Assembly (NCBI RefSeq): GCF_018130065.1
Contig: NZ_JAFCME010000011.1
Location: 124,001-188,000 of the forward strand
DNA: 64,000 bases
DNA from: Bradyrhizobium sp. AUGA SZCCT0158
GTDB lineage: Bacteria > Pseudomonadota > Alphaproteobacteria > Rhizobiales > Xanthobacteraceae
Direction: 5' to 3'
In this document: positions 44,922 through 55,000 of the stretch, piece after piece
Layout of the letters: every line of letters begins with the position of its first letter
Numbering within the stretch: the first letter of the stretch is position 1
Translations under genes and position numbers: made by a program
Notes under the pieces: model-generated
Databases searched by the model: none
Seen by the model: only the letters and a program-made list of their open reading frames with translations
Told to the model about the DNA's origin: nothing

Positions 44922-45533
44922 TCAGGCCTTCACCGACGGCCGCTCCGCAACCCGCGCCATCCACGCCACGATATTGCCGTTGCTTTGATCCAGCGGCTGG
45001 CCGACCGTGCCGCCGAAATCGAGCCAGCAATACAGCAGGATGTCGGCCATCGTGAAGCGTTTGCCGCAGATGTAATCCTTCCCCGCCATTTGGCCGTCGA
45101 GCCATTGCAGGCGGTTGGCCGCGATCATCTTCAGGCCGGGCGAGGCTTCGGGCGCGCAGAGGATGCGCTTTTCGAAAAACTTCAGACCCTCGCCGAAGCG
45201 AAAGCCATTGGCGAGATGTTCGCAGATGTTGAGATCGACGCGGCGCGTCCACATCCGGCATTCGGCGCGCTCTTCCGGCGTCGTCCCGATCATCGCAGGC
45301 GCCGGGGTCTTCTCTTCGAGGTATTCGCAGATCGGGATGACTTCCGAGAGATAGCTGCCATTGTCGAGTTCAAGCGCCGGCATCTGGCCGTGCGGATTGC
45401 GCTTCAGATGCTCGGCTTCGCGGTTTTCGCCCTTGCGCAGGTCGACCGTCTGCTTCGGCATTTCGATGCCCTTTTCCGCCATGAACATACGGACAATGCG
45501 CGGGTTCGGTCCGACCGAGTCGTAAAGTTTCAT
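44922..45533 (-). CDS. glutathione S-transferase family protein
   Basis: A 203-residue GST. A thioredoxin-like N-terminal domain (about 1-80) contains the segment ALELDNGSYLSEVIPICEYLE, with the cis-Pro and Glu/Ser that bind the gamma-glutamyl part. A helical C-terminal domain follows, with FTMADILLYCWLDF (about 160-174). The frame goes up to 45620, but ATG 45533 gives the normal GST start (MKLYDSVGPNPR). Specificity unknown. Confidence 0.9.
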   Translation of the reverse strand: MKLYDSVGPNPRIVRMFMAEKGIEMPKQTVDLRKGENREAEHLKRNPHGQMPALELDNGSYLSEVIPICEYLEEKTPAPAMIGTTPEERAECRMWTRRVDLNICEHLANGFRFGEGLKFFEKRILCAPEASPGLKMIAANRLQWLDGQMAGKDYICGKRFTMADILLYCWLDFGGTVGQPLDQSNGNIVAWMARVAERPSVKA

Positions 45534-45716
45534 GGTGCTCTCTCTCCCTGTGCCCCTTGAGGCGTCATTATTGCTGCTGTTGAACAGGCCGCCACAAATT
45601 TTGTCAAATCGCTGAGTCACACAGAAGGGTCGGCAAGTGTGATCTTAAATGATGCCAGGGTCCACGCAGGGGGGAATAATTCCGGATGCCGCAATTGGTT
45701 CGGCGGCGTTGGCTGC

Positions 45717-46529
45717 CTAGCCGTCATCCAGCTTGTTGAGGTCGCGCACCGATTGCATGATCGGTTCGAAATTCGAGCGCGCATCCAGCGCATCGAACAA
45801 TTGCGCGGTGTCGGATAGCAGGTTGTGCGAACGTTGAATGGCGACCCGTACATCGTCCTGCGGCGTGTCGGACAGGCGGCCGTGGCCGGACAACAGGATC
45901 TTCGAGTTCAACCCCTTCAGCCGCTCCAGCGACTGGATATAGTCGGCGATGCTGCCGGAGCCGAACACGCCGCCCATCACGCCGCCGGGCATCAGCGTGT
46001 CCGAAGCGAACAACAGGCCCTTGTCCTGGTCGAACAGCGTGATGCAGGCCGAGGTATGGCCCGGCGTGTACATCACGTTGAGGCGGAAATTGCCGAGGTC
46101 GAGCAGATTGCCTTCCTCGAGCCAGATGTCGACATTGATCGGGATATTCGGTTCGTTGAACATCTTGCGCAGCATCGAGAAATCGTCGCGCAGCATGATC
46201 TTGTTGGCGGCCAGCCGATGCGCGGCGATGAAGGCGCGGCCATTGAAATGATAGGCGGCGCCGATATGGTCGAGGTGCTCATGGCTGAGCACCACCAAGT
46301 CGATTTTCTCGGGCGGACAATCGACGTGTTGCAGACATTTCAGCAGATGCGGATAGTTCGATGACAGGCCGACATCGATCATGATGGTCCGCGAGCTGCC
46401 GCGCACCAGATAGGCGTTCGCCGCGCGGTTCTTGAAGCGGATCTGGTAGACGTCCTCGGCTGCCTCGATCAGCGTGCAGACGTCGCTTTCAAGCAGGGTC
46501 TTGAATGGGCTCGGCCTGCGCTCGCTCAT
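45717..46529 (-). CDS. MBL-fold metallo-hydrolase
   Basis: A 270-residue metallo-beta-lactamase-fold protein. The metal motif HEHLDH lies near residue 84, further ligands are in TPGHTSACITLF (about 157) and SGHGR (about 216), and an Asp in FASDTLMPGG. The start overlaps the stop of the cyclic-nucleotide-binding gene by 4 bases, so the two are coupled. Function could be hydrolysis of a small ester, thioester or lactone. Confidence 0.9.
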   Translation of the reverse strand: MSERRPSPFKTLLESDVCTLIEAAEDVYQIRFKNRAANAYLVRGSSRTIMIDVGLSSNYPHLLKCLQHVDCPPEKIDLVVLSHEHLDHIGAAYHFNGRAFIAAHRLAANKIMLRDDFSMLRKMFNEPNIPINVDIWLEEGNLLDLGNFRLNVMYTPGHTSACITLFDQDKGLLFASDTLMPGGVMGGVFGSGSIADYIQSLERLKGLNSKILLSGHGRLSDTPQDDVRVAIQRSHNLLSDTAQLFDALDARSNFEPIMQSVRDLNKLDDG

Positions 46530-46900
46530 GGACTGGCCGCGGCTTTGAACGTGATCGCGTTCGAGGCACGCAGCCGCTTGCTGAGCGCATCCATGATCAT
46601 CAGTGCAAACGCCGGCTGCTGGCTGACCAGGTAGACGAAGCGCGCGTGGTTGATCCGCATCACGCGGGTGTGCGCCGCCGCGGCAATCGCGGTCGCCGAG
46701 CGGGACGAGCCGTCGATCACGGCCATCTCGCCGAAGAACTCGCCCTTGCCGAGCGTAACGATGATGGTCTTGCTGGCGCCGTTAAGCTTGGCGATCTCGA
46801 CCTTGCCGTCGAGTACGACGAACAGCTCACGCCCGGTCGAGCCTTCCTCAAAAATGACGTCATCGACATCAAACTCGTTGATGCATTTTTCGATGGTCAT
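46526..46900 (-). CDS. cyclic nucleotide-binding domain protein
   Basis: A 124-residue stand-alone CNB domain without DNA-binding or channel domains. The phosphate-binding cassette FGEMAVIDGSSRSATAIA (about 66-83) has the conserved Gly-Glu and Arg that hold the cyclic phosphate. A strong AGGAGG site 5 bases before ATG 46900 decides the start; the frame goes on to 46963. It overlaps the MBL gene. Together they may form a cAMP- or cGMP-responsive hydrolase. Confidence 0.88.
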   Translation of the reverse strand: MTIEKCINEFDVDDVIFEEGSTGRELFVVLDGKVEIAKLNGASKTIIVTLGKGEFFGEMAVIDGSSRSATAIAAAAHTRVMRINHARFVYLVSQQPAFALMIMDALSKRLRASNAITFKAAASP

Positions 46901-47149
46901 GGCGGCCTCCTGCCTTCTGGCTGGATGGTCGGGCCATGTTAATCGGTAAATGAACGGGCGCAAACGGAGCTGTCGAAATTGCCGCAGGGCAACAAAGGGC
47001 GAGGGGCGGAATTGCCGGCCGCGTCGCCGTCAACTTGCGGCCGCAAACAGGCCCGGTTGCCCTCTTAAATTTCGGTAAGGCGGAACCCGGTAACGATTTC
47101 GCAAGCAATAAAAGTTACCAAAAGGTCAACCCATTCTGGAGAATTGAAC
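46901..47149. other. divergent intergenic region
   Basis: About 250 bases between the divergent CNB and membrane-protein genes; it should hold both promoters. I see no repeat, operator or small gene. Confidence 0.4.
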
Positions 47150-48166
47150 GTGAGCGAACAGCAGTCCGAGGCCACCAGCGGTGAAACCGGTTCCGTCGGC
47201 GCCGGGCCGGCCGCTCCCGATATGTCCGCAGCCAAAGAGCCGGTGATTGCGGCGATCGAGTCCCCGATGCTGGCGCCCGACCAGCAAGAAACCTCTCCCA
47301 AGCCGGATGCACCCAAAGTGGAAGCGCCCAGGGTCGTGGCTTCCAAGCTTGAAGCTGCCAAAGCTGAACCGGCGAAGGTCGAGGCGGCTACATCTGAAGC
47401 TCCGAAAGTTGAATCGCCGCGAATTCCCGGCAAGCTGTTGATCATGTCGCCCGGCGAGCGCGCGTGGAACGGTGACGAAGCCGATGCGAAGCCGGAGGCC
47501 GTTGCAGCTGACGGGGTGTCAGGCAAGCGCCGGATGTCGGCGATGGCGGCTGTGGTGGCGCTGGCGACGGTCGCCGGTGCGCTCGGTGGCGCGCTCGCAA
47601 CCGGGGGCCTTGGATACGTGATGGCCGGAAATTCCGCCGCCATGAACAACAACAGCGCGCTCGAAGCCTCGGTGGCGCGGATCGATGCCGATATCCTGGC
47701 GCTGAAGGCCAGCGTCGAGCACACCTCCAAAACCGGGGTGAGCCAGTTCAACAAGACCAGCGACCGCCTCGACAAGGTCGAGAAGGCGCAGGCCGAGCCG
47801 GCCGCCAAGCTCGCCAAGCTCAGCGAAGCCGTCGAAAAACTCCGCGCGCAAGCTGCTGCGCCCACGCCCGTCGCCGCCGCAATGCCGGCCGCCGCGAGGG
47901 ACGTCACGGGAACGGTGTCGCCGCCCGCAACGGCTGCGGCGGTGCCGCTTCCCGCGCCGAAGCCCGAGATTGCACGGCTGCCGACCGTGGACGGCTGGGT
48001 GTTGCGTGACGCCGCCAATGGCAGCGCGCTGATCGAGGGCCGCCAGGGCATCTTTGAAGTCTACGCCGGCGATCCCGTCCCCGGTCTCGGCCGCATCGAT
48101 GCCATCCGCAAGCAGGACGGCAGATGGGTGGTCGTGACCAGCAAGGGCCTGATCGTCGCCCGCTGA
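47150..48166 (+). CDS. membrane-anchored coiled-coil protein of unknown function
   Basis: A 338-residue protein. The N-terminal third is cytoplasmic-looking and rich in Ala, Pro, Lys and Glu, with a repeated KVEAPK/KLEAAKAEPAKVEA pattern (about 55-90). A single transmembrane segment follows (about 130-158). The region about 165-235 has heptad character, and the C-terminal 75 residues form a compact domain (VDGWVLRDAANGSALIEGRQGIFEVYAGDPVPG) that is well conserved-looking. GTG 47150 has GGAG 8 bases before it. I do not recognise a function. Confidence 0.8.
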   Translation: MSEQQSEATSGETGSVGAGPAAPDMSAAKEPVIAAIESPMLAPDQQETSPKPDAPKVEAPRVVASKLEAAKAEPAKVEAATSEAPKVESPRIPGKLLIMSPGERAWNGDEADAKPEAVAADGVSGKRRMSAMAAVVALATVAGALGGALATGGLGYVMAGNSAAMNNNSALEASVARIDADILALKASVEHTSKTGVSQFNKTSDRLDKVEKAQAEPAAKLAKLSEAVEKLRAQAAAPTPVAAAMPAAARDVTGTVSPPATAAAVPLPAPKPEIARLPTVDGWVLRDAANGSALIEGRQGIFEVYAGDPVPGLGRIDAIRKQDGRWVVVTSKGLIVAR

Positions 48167-48187
48167 TTGCGCGCAATCTGAATGACG

Positions 48188-48220
48188 AAGGCGCTTCACC
48201 GGGATGTGAAGCGCCTTTTT
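48188..48220 (+). terminator. intrinsic terminator
   Basis: Perfect 10-base arms GGCGCTTCAC (48190-48199) and GTGAAGCGCC (48206-48215) with a 6-base loop, followed by TTTTT and preceded by AA. It ends the transcript of the coiled-coil membrane protein gene. Confidence 0.9.
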
Positions 48221-48257
48221 GCTTGAATAGGCCACTTCGCGCGGTGTTAGTGAAGGC

Positions 48258-49814
48258 ATGAGCCGCGCGCTGCGATTTCTTGTCATCCTATTCGCCCTGG
48301 TGTGCGGCGCATTGCCGGCGTCCGCCGCGCCGCTGGAGCGCGGGACCGCGATAACGGATCCCCTGGCGCTGCGCGAACTCGACGGTGGCAGGTTCGGCAT
48401 CGGCCGTCTGCTGTGGCCGGAGCGGTCGGCCGATGTTCCGCTCACGAGCGGCCAGCTATTCACCCTGCCGTCGATGGTCCCGGTTCGGCAGGCGATCGAC
48501 GCCGAGTTCGATCGTTACATTGCGCGACACAAAAATGGCCTGCCGAACGAAACCATCGGCGTTGGCGCTGGCTTTGCCTTTCAACTGTTCGACCACACCC
48601 AGCTTGATGCCAGCGACACCCGTTTCGTGCTGGCGGGCATCGTCAACCGCATGGACCGCGCCTATGTCGACGAGGCCAGCTGCGGCGACATCCGGCTGAT
48701 CTACCGGCTGACGCGAATGAAAACGCCGGGGACCGACGACAGGGCAATTTTGCCCCGTCTGCCGATGACGCTGAATCTCGTGCTGAAAGCCAAGGCCCGC
48801 GATGGGATTGACCGTAACGGCAAACCCGTCACCTGTTCCGAAATCGCAAAGCGCTGGCTCGCCGCAGCCGAATTGTCGCTGACCGGTGCGCCGTTCGCGG
48901 AAAATCTGCTGGATGAAAACGGTCCACTCGATCTGCTCGGTTACGAAAACATCGATCGCATCGAGACCAACCTTCAGATCGTGCATGCGCCGAAATCTGC
49001 AATGCGGGATTTCCGCACCGATTATCTGTTGAAGGTGTTTCGCTACAACGCCGCGGCGCGGGAATTTCGGGAAGCTCCGATGGAGAACCAGATCGACCGC
49101 GACCGCATTCTGGCTGACGACAAGCTCGGGCGCGAATTCAAGTCATGGCTGCTGGAGCCGAAACATCTGGCAGCATTCGATTCCGGCGCGGTGCTGATCC
49201 CGGAAAAATTCCTTGCCAACAGCGCCATCGCCGCAACGCCGGTTGGATTTGACGCGTCCGACCTGCAGCCTGAATTCGGCCTGATGCAGGGCGAAGGGGC
49301 TAAGGCGGTGTTCAGCGAAGCTGACGTCGTCACGGCACTGAAGAAGGCCGCTGCCGGCGGTATAAAGTTGCAAAACATCCGCTCGGCCGGCGGCTTTGAG
49401 CGGCGGCTGAACGATGTCACCTGTTCCGGGTGCCACCAGACGCGCGGCATCGGCGGATTTCATTTTCCCGGCGTCGACTGGATGGCGGTCAATCCTTCCA
49501 ATTCAACGGTCGTTCCGGCGTCGCCGCACTTCTTCGGCGACCAGGTTCGCCGCCGTGACATCCTCACCGCCGTGCGGGATGGCAAGACGCCGGATTTTTC
49601 CCGGGGCTTTGCCAGCCGTCCGCAATTGCGCGGCAGCACGGAACTGGTGGGCACCGAATATAGCGATGGCTGGGGTGCGCATTGCTACGCTCCGGGCAAG
49701 ACGGCCGCCAGCAACGACGCGAGTTTTCGCAGCTGGACCTGCGCCGAGGGGCTGGCCTGTCAAATCAGCGGCACGACCGCACGCATGGGCATGTGTTTTG
49801 TGAAGAGCCGGTAG
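48258..49814 (+). CDS. exported protein with a single CxxCH motif
   Basis: A 518-residue protein with a Sec signal (about 1-24, ending in ASA). A CSGCH motif at 389-393 could bind a c-type haem or simply form a redox or disulfide pair; no typical cytochrome distal Met is obvious. The C-terminal part is rich in Cys (476, 495, 501, 513). I do not recognise the family. It is preceded by a terminator, so likely transcribed alone. Periplasmic location is expected. Confidence 0.82.
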   Translation: MSRALRFLVILFALVCGALPASAAPLERGTAITDPLALRELDGGRFGIGRLLWPERSADVPLTSGQLFTLPSMVPVRQAIDAEFDRYIARHKNGLPNETIGVGAGFAFQLFDHTQLDASDTRFVLAGIVNRMDRAYVDEASCGDIRLIYRLTRMKTPGTDDRAILPRLPMTLNLVLKAKARDGIDRNGKPVTCSEIAKRWLAAAELSLTGAPFAENLLDENGPLDLLGYENIDRIETNLQIVHAPKSAMRDFRTDYLLKVFRYNAAAREFREAPMENQIDRDRILADDKLGREFKSWLLEPKHLAAFDSGAVLIPEKFLANSAIAATPVGFDASDLQPEFGLMQGEGAKAVFSEADVVTALKKAAAGGIKLQNIRSAGGFERRLNDVTCSGCHQTRGIGGFHFPGVDWMAVNPSNSTVVPASPHFFGDQVRRRDILTAVRDGKTPDFSRGFASRPQLRGSTELVGTEYSDGWGAHCYAPGKTAASNDASFRSWTCAEGLACQISGTTARMGMCFVKSR

Positions 49815-49897
49815 CCGGCCGGCATGAGCACCGATGCGCGTCATCGTTTGATGCTAAGGTGTGCAAGGCATCAGCACCAACCGAGCGGGGACCGGCG

Positions 49898-50065
49898 ATG
49901 AGCTCTTCCGACCAGGAGAACAGGCAGCGGAATCGCGAGATCGCGGAGAACGAAGCCAAGCGCGAGGTCGTCAGCAACGTCCGCGTCAGCACCTGGGCGA
50001 TTGCGGTCACGGTGATTGCCGGTGTGATCGTCTTTGGCATCGCGTGGGCCTGGTTGAATCGCTGA
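49898..50065 (+). CDS. small single-pass membrane protein
   Basis: A 55-residue protein. The N-terminal half is charged (SSSDQENRQRNREIAENEAKREV) and the C-terminal half is one transmembrane segment (about 31-52). The open frame itself starts much further upstream, within the previous gene's end, but ATG 49898 gives a sensible small protein. A weak GGGGA site lies upstream. Function unknown. Confidence 0.65.
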   Translation: MSSSDQENRQRNREIAENEAKREVVSNVRVSTWAIAVTVIAGVIVFGIAWAWLNR

Positions 50066-50070
50066 GCCCC

Positions 50071-50718
50071 TTATTTCGCGTAATGCGTCAGCCGCTTGCC
50101 GGGCAGCAAATCGTAGGCTGACTTCCAGGCGGGCAGATCAGCCATGCGGCCAAGCCAGGCGCTGATGGCCGGGTGGCTCACCGCAAAATCATATCCAGTC
50201 TCGTCGCTCGGATAATGCAGATAGGCCATCATGGAAATATCGGCGATGCTCGGCCGTGCGCCGATCGCGAACGCATCGCGTTGCAAGTGCGTTTCCAGAA
50301 TCCCCAGGAAGTCGTCGAGCCGTTTGCGGTAATATTTCAGCACCACGGGATCGCCAGACGGAATGAACGTCCGCATGAACCGGTATGAGGCCATGTAGCC
50401 GGTGAGCTTGTGGTTGTCCCAGAACAGCCAGCGCAGGAGTTCGAACTGTTCTTGTTCGGTCTCGCCGCCGAACTGGCCGAACTGCCGCGCCAGCTTCAGC
50501 AGGATCGGCGCGGTCTGGGTAAGACGGACGCCGTCCTCTTCCAGCACCGGGATTTCGCCCATCTCGTTGACCGTGCGCCGCCATTCCGCTGACCGCGTGA
50601 TGCCGCCGCCGAAATCGGTCCAGACCGGCTCGAAGGTCTGGCCACACAGGGTCAGCATCAGCGCAAGCTTGTAGCTGTTTCCGGACTCTGGAAAGTAATG
50701 CAGTCGGTAGGTAGTCAT
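50071..50718 (-). CDS. glutathione S-transferase family protein
   Basis: A 215-residue GST. The thioredoxin-like domain contains GEIPVLEEDGVRLTQTAPILLKLARQ (about 51-76), and the C-terminal helical domain contains AIGARPSIADISMMAYL (about 153-169). It differs strongly from the GST at 44922. Convergent with the small membrane protein and next to a CoA-transferase gene on the same strand. Substrate unknown. Confidence 0.9.
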   Translation of the reverse strand: MTTYRLHYFPESGNSYKLALMLTLCGQTFEPVWTDFGGGITRSAEWRRTVNEMGEIPVLEEDGVRLTQTAPILLKLARQFGQFGGETEQEQFELLRWLFWDNHKLTGYMASYRFMRTFIPSGDPVVLKYYRKRLDDFLGILETHLQRDAFAIGARPSIADISMMAYLHYPSDETGYDFAVSHPAISAWLGRMADLPAWKSAYDLLPGKRLTHYAK

Positions 50719-50739
50719 GCCGCTATCTTTTCCGCAGGC

Positions 50740-51945
50740 TTACGCCACCGCGCCGGACGCGCGCAACTTCTTGATCGCAGCCTCGTCATAGCCGGCGTTG
50801 CGCAAAATCTCGTCGCTGTGCTCGCCGAGGCCGGGCGGCTTGCGCGGCTGGACCTTCTTGCTGCCGTCGACCCAGATCGGGCTGCTGATGGTCATCATGG
50901 TGTCGTTCTCGAACGGCACCAGCACTTCGTTCTCGATCATCTGCCGGTCACCCGGAATGTCGTCGAGGATGCCGACGACGCCGAACACCAGCCCGTTGCC
51001 GTCGAGGATCTTGCGCCATTCGGCGAGGTCCTTGCCGGCAAAGATTTCGTCGAAGATCTTGATCAGGTCCAGCGAGCGCGCGTGCCGATCCTTCTTGGTT
51101 GCAAAGCGCGGGTCGCTCACCAGATCCTCACGCTCAAGGCAGCGCGCCAGTGTCGGCCATTGCCGGTCCTCGTTCAGCAGCGACAGGATCAGCCAGCGGC
51201 CGTCCTTGCACTGGTAGTGATTGGTCACCGCGTTCAGCGCGCGCTCGCGCGGCCGCCGCTCGCCGAACTTGGCGCCGACCAGTTTGGCCTGTGCCAGCAC
51301 CGAGGCTGCCCAGACGCCGTTGGCCATCAGGTTGGAACTGACGTGCGAGCCCTTGCCGGTCTTTTCGCGCTTGAACAGCGCGGTCACGATCGCGCCGTAA
51401 AACGCCATCGCGCAGGGGTGGTCGCCCATGCCGGCGATCGATCGCGCTGGCGTGGTGTGTTCATCCGCGCGCACCAGGTCCATCAGCCCCGAGCGCGCCC
51501 AATAGGCGTTAGAGTCGAAGCCGGGCTTGTTGGCTTCCTCGCCCTTTTCGCCATAGCCGGTGAAGGAGGCGTAGATCAGCCGGTCGTTGAGATGCGCCAG
51601 ATGGTCCCAGGTGATGCCGAGCTTGGTGCGGACCTGCGGCGGCATGTTGGTGATGAAGACATCGGCCTCGGCGACCAACTTGTAGAGCACCGCCTGCGCT
51701 TCCGGTTTCGTCAGGTCGAGCGCCAGGCTCTTCTTGTTACGGGCTTCCAGCATCCACGCGAAATTGTGTTCGCTGTGCGGGTAGCCCGGCAGATTCGGCA
51801 AATTGCGATAGGGATCACCGGTAACCGGCGGTTCGATCTTGATCACGTCGGCGCCGAAATCGGACAGCACGGTGGCGGCCGCGGGGGCTGCGATGAAACT
51901 CGCGCAGTCCAGAACCTTGAGGCCGTCAAAAATGCCTTTTTCCAT
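50740..51945 (-). CDS. family III CoA-transferase (CaiB/BaiF)
   Basis: A 401-residue CoA-transferase with the N-terminal GLKVLDCASFIAAPAAATVLSDFGADVIKIEPP segment and a likely catalytic Asp in KPGFDSNAYWARSG (about residue 150). It is the second such gene in the window and is clearly different from the one at 22639. The frame goes up to 52026, but ATG 51945 (GGGAG upstream) gives the family start. The GST gene follows 21 bases later and may be co-transcribed. Confidence 0.92.
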   Translation of the reverse strand: MEKGIFDGLKVLDCASFIAAPAAATVLSDFGADVIKIEPPVTGDPYRNLPNLPGYPHSEHNFAWMLEARNKKSLALDLTKPEAQAVLYKLVAEADVFITNMPPQVRTKLGITWDHLAHLNDRLIYASFTGYGEKGEEANKPGFDSNAYWARSGLMDLVRADEHTTPARSIAGMGDHPCAMAFYGAIVTALFKREKTGKGSHVSSNLMANGVWAASVLAQAKLVGAKFGERRPRERALNAVTNHYQCKDGRWLILSLLNEDRQWPTLARCLEREDLVSDPRFATKKDRHARSLDLIKIFDEIFAGKDLAEWRKILDGNGLVFGVVGILDDIPGDRQMIENEVLVPFENDTMMTISSPIWVDGSKKVQPRKPPGLGEHSDEILRNAGYDEAAIKKLRASGAVA

Positions 51946-52043
51946 CTCGATGCCGCTCCCGTAACCCTGTTGATTTTTCTTCCACTGGAATATTGCATGC
52001 CGTGCGTGCTGAAACTTCAACGCCATTTGGGCGCGGGATGCAA

Positions 52044-55000
52044 CTACTCCCCGCCCGAGAGCAGGGCTGCATTACCGCCCGCCGCCGCGGTATTGACGGT
52101 CACCGTCTGTTCGGTGGCAAACCGCGCCAGATAATGCGGGCCGCCGGCCTTGGGGCCGGTGCCGGAGAGGCCATGGCCGCCGAACGGCTGCACGCCGACG
52201 ACGGCGCCGATCATGTTGCGGTTGACGTAGATATTGCCGATCTGAACAGCGTCGATGATGTCGTCCACGGTATCGTCGATCCGGGAATGAATGCCGAGCG
52301 TAAGTCCGTAGCCGGAACGCTCGATCGATTGCAGCACGGCGGCGAGCCGGTCGGCACGGTAGCGCACCACGTGGAGCACCGGACCGAACACTTCTTCCCT
52401 AAGTTGCCCGGCATCGGACAGTTCGAAGATATGCGGCGCGACGAAATTACCCTCCGGTGCGGTGCCCGCAAAGTGCACCTGCGCGTCCTGCTTCATGCGC
52501 GCGATATGTGCATCCAGGCGTTGTTTGGCCTCGGCATCGATCACCGGCCCGATATGGGTTGCAGGATCAGAGGGGTCACCAATCCGCAGTTCACGCGCGG
52601 CGCCGGCGATCATCTCGATCATGCGGTCGGCGACGTCGTCCTGGATCAACAGCAGCCGCAGCGCCGAGCAGCGCTGGCCGGCCGAGCGGAACGCCGAGGT
52701 GACGACGTCGTCGGCGACCTGTTCGGGCAACGCGGTGGCATCGACGATCATCGCATTGATGCCGCCGGTCTCCGCGATCAGCGGCACGATCGGGCCGTCC
52801 TTGGCGGCGAGCGTGCGGTTGATTGATCGTGCCACCTCGGTCGAGCCGGTGAAGACAACGCCTGAGATGTCGGGATTTCCGACCAGCGCCGCACCGATCC
52901 GCCCATCGCCTTGCACCAGATGCAATGCGGAGGGTGAGACGCCGGCTTCATGCAGCAGCCGCACCGCTTCAGCCGCGATCAGCGGTGTCTGTTCGGCGGG
53001 TTTTGCGATGACGGCGTTGCCCGCCATCAGCGCTGCCGTGACCTGGCCCATGAAGATCGCGAGCGGAAAATTCCATGGCGAGATCGCGACGAAGACACCG
53101 CGGCCGCGCAAGGCGAGCACATTGCTCTCGCCGGTCGGACCCGGCATGGCCTTGCCGTCGCAAAACTGTTCGCGGCCTTGCGCGGCATAGTAGCGGCAGA
53201 AATCGACGGCCTCGCGGAGTTCCGACAGCGCGTCATCCAGCGTCTTGCCGCCTTCGCGTTGCAGCAGCGCGATGAAATGCGCCGCGCGTTGCTCCAGCAA
53301 GTCGGCGGCTTTTTCCAACGCGCGCGCCCGCGTCGTGGCGGGTGTCCGGCTCCAACCCCTGAATCCGTTGCGCGCAGCGGATATCGCCGCGTTCACCGCA
53401 GCCGGCGTCGCATCGGCGATAGCGCCGGCCGTCGGCGTGGTCTCCGCGGCAACATCAGCAACAAGCCGGCCCAACGCCGCGCGCTCGCCGAATTCCAGCC
53501 CGCGCGAGTTCGCCCGCTGCGGCGAAAAAAGATCGCGCGGCAATGGGATGTTCGGATGCATGGCCTTGTCGGCACTGCCGATCACATCCGCTGGACGCCG
53601 CAGCAGCGCCGACACTGGAATGGCCTCGTCAGCGGCGAGCGCGACAAACGACGAGTTGGCGCCGTTCTCCAGCAGGCGCCGCACCAGATAGGCGAGGAGA
53701 TCGCGGTGGCTGCCGACCGGCGCGTAGGTGCGGCAGGCGATGTCAGGATGATCCTCGCTGAGCTGGGCATAGAGCGCTTCGCCCATGCCGTGCAGGCGCT
53801 GGAACTCGAAGCCGCGTTCGTCCTTTGCCAGTTCGAGGAGGGTCGCCACTGTCAGCGCGTTGTGGGTCGCAAATTGCGGAAAGATCCGCGGCCGCAAGCG
53901 CAGCAATTGCTGCGCGCAGGCGACGTAGTTCAGGTCCGCCATCGCCTTGCGGGTGAATACGGGATAACCCTCGAGGCCGCGCTCCTGCGCGCGCTTGATC
54001 TCGGTGTCCCAATAGGCGCCTTTCACCAGCCGCACCATCATGCGGCGGTTCAGGCTGTTCGCGAGACCGTCGACATGGTCGATCACCTCGCGGGCGCGCT
54101 TCTGATAAGCCTGGATCGCCAGCCCAAAGCCGTCCCAGCCAGCCAGGGATGGATCGGCGAATGCCGCCGCGATCACGTCGAGCGACAATTCCAGCCGATC
54201 GGCTTCCTCGGCATCGACGGTGAAATTCAGGTTGAAGGTCTTGGCCTGTCGCGCCAGATCGATCAGGCGCGGCACCAGTTCGCTCATCACGCGTGAATGA
54301 CTGACCGCTTCGAAGCGCGGATGCAACGCCGAGAGCTTGACGGAAATACCCGGCCGATCGGGCAGGGGACGATTGTTGGCGGTGCGGCCGATCGCATCGA
54401 TCGCGCGTGCATAGGAATCAAAATAGCGCGCGGCGTCGGCGGCGGTGCGTGCGCCTTCGCCGAGCATGTCGAAGGAATAGCGCCGGTGGCGCGATGCATG
54501 CGCTTCGGCCCGCGCCAGTGCGGCCTCGATGGTCTCGCCGAGCACGAAATGGCTGCCCATCAGCCGCATCGCCTGGCGTGTCGCGGCGCGCACGGCGGGT
54601 GCGCCGAGCCGCTTGGTCAGCCGGCCGATGGTGCCCTGCGGCGTCTCGCCGGGCTGGATCACCCGCGCCGACATGCCGAGCGCCCACGCCGAGGCGTTGA
54701 CCAGGAAGGCGCTGGACTTGGTCTCGTGATGCACGAAGTCGCCCTGGCCGAGCTTGTCCTCGATGAACTGGTCGGCGGTTCGCGCATCCGGCACCCGCAA
54801 CAGCGCTTCCGCAAGCACCATCAGCGCGAGGCCTTCCTTGGTCGACAATGCGAACTCGCGCAGCATGTCCTCGACACCGCCGAGCGGATCGTCATTGGCC
54901 CTGACGGCTTCGATCAGGCGCGTTGCCGTGCGGTCGATCCGTGCCTCCTGCTCGCCGCTCAGTTTGGCGGTGGCGAGCAGCCGGGCGGCGATTTTCGAAT

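Noticed and set aside
52950-54296. 448-codon open frame antisense to putA
   Set aside because: Same reason: a composition shadow of a certain gene.
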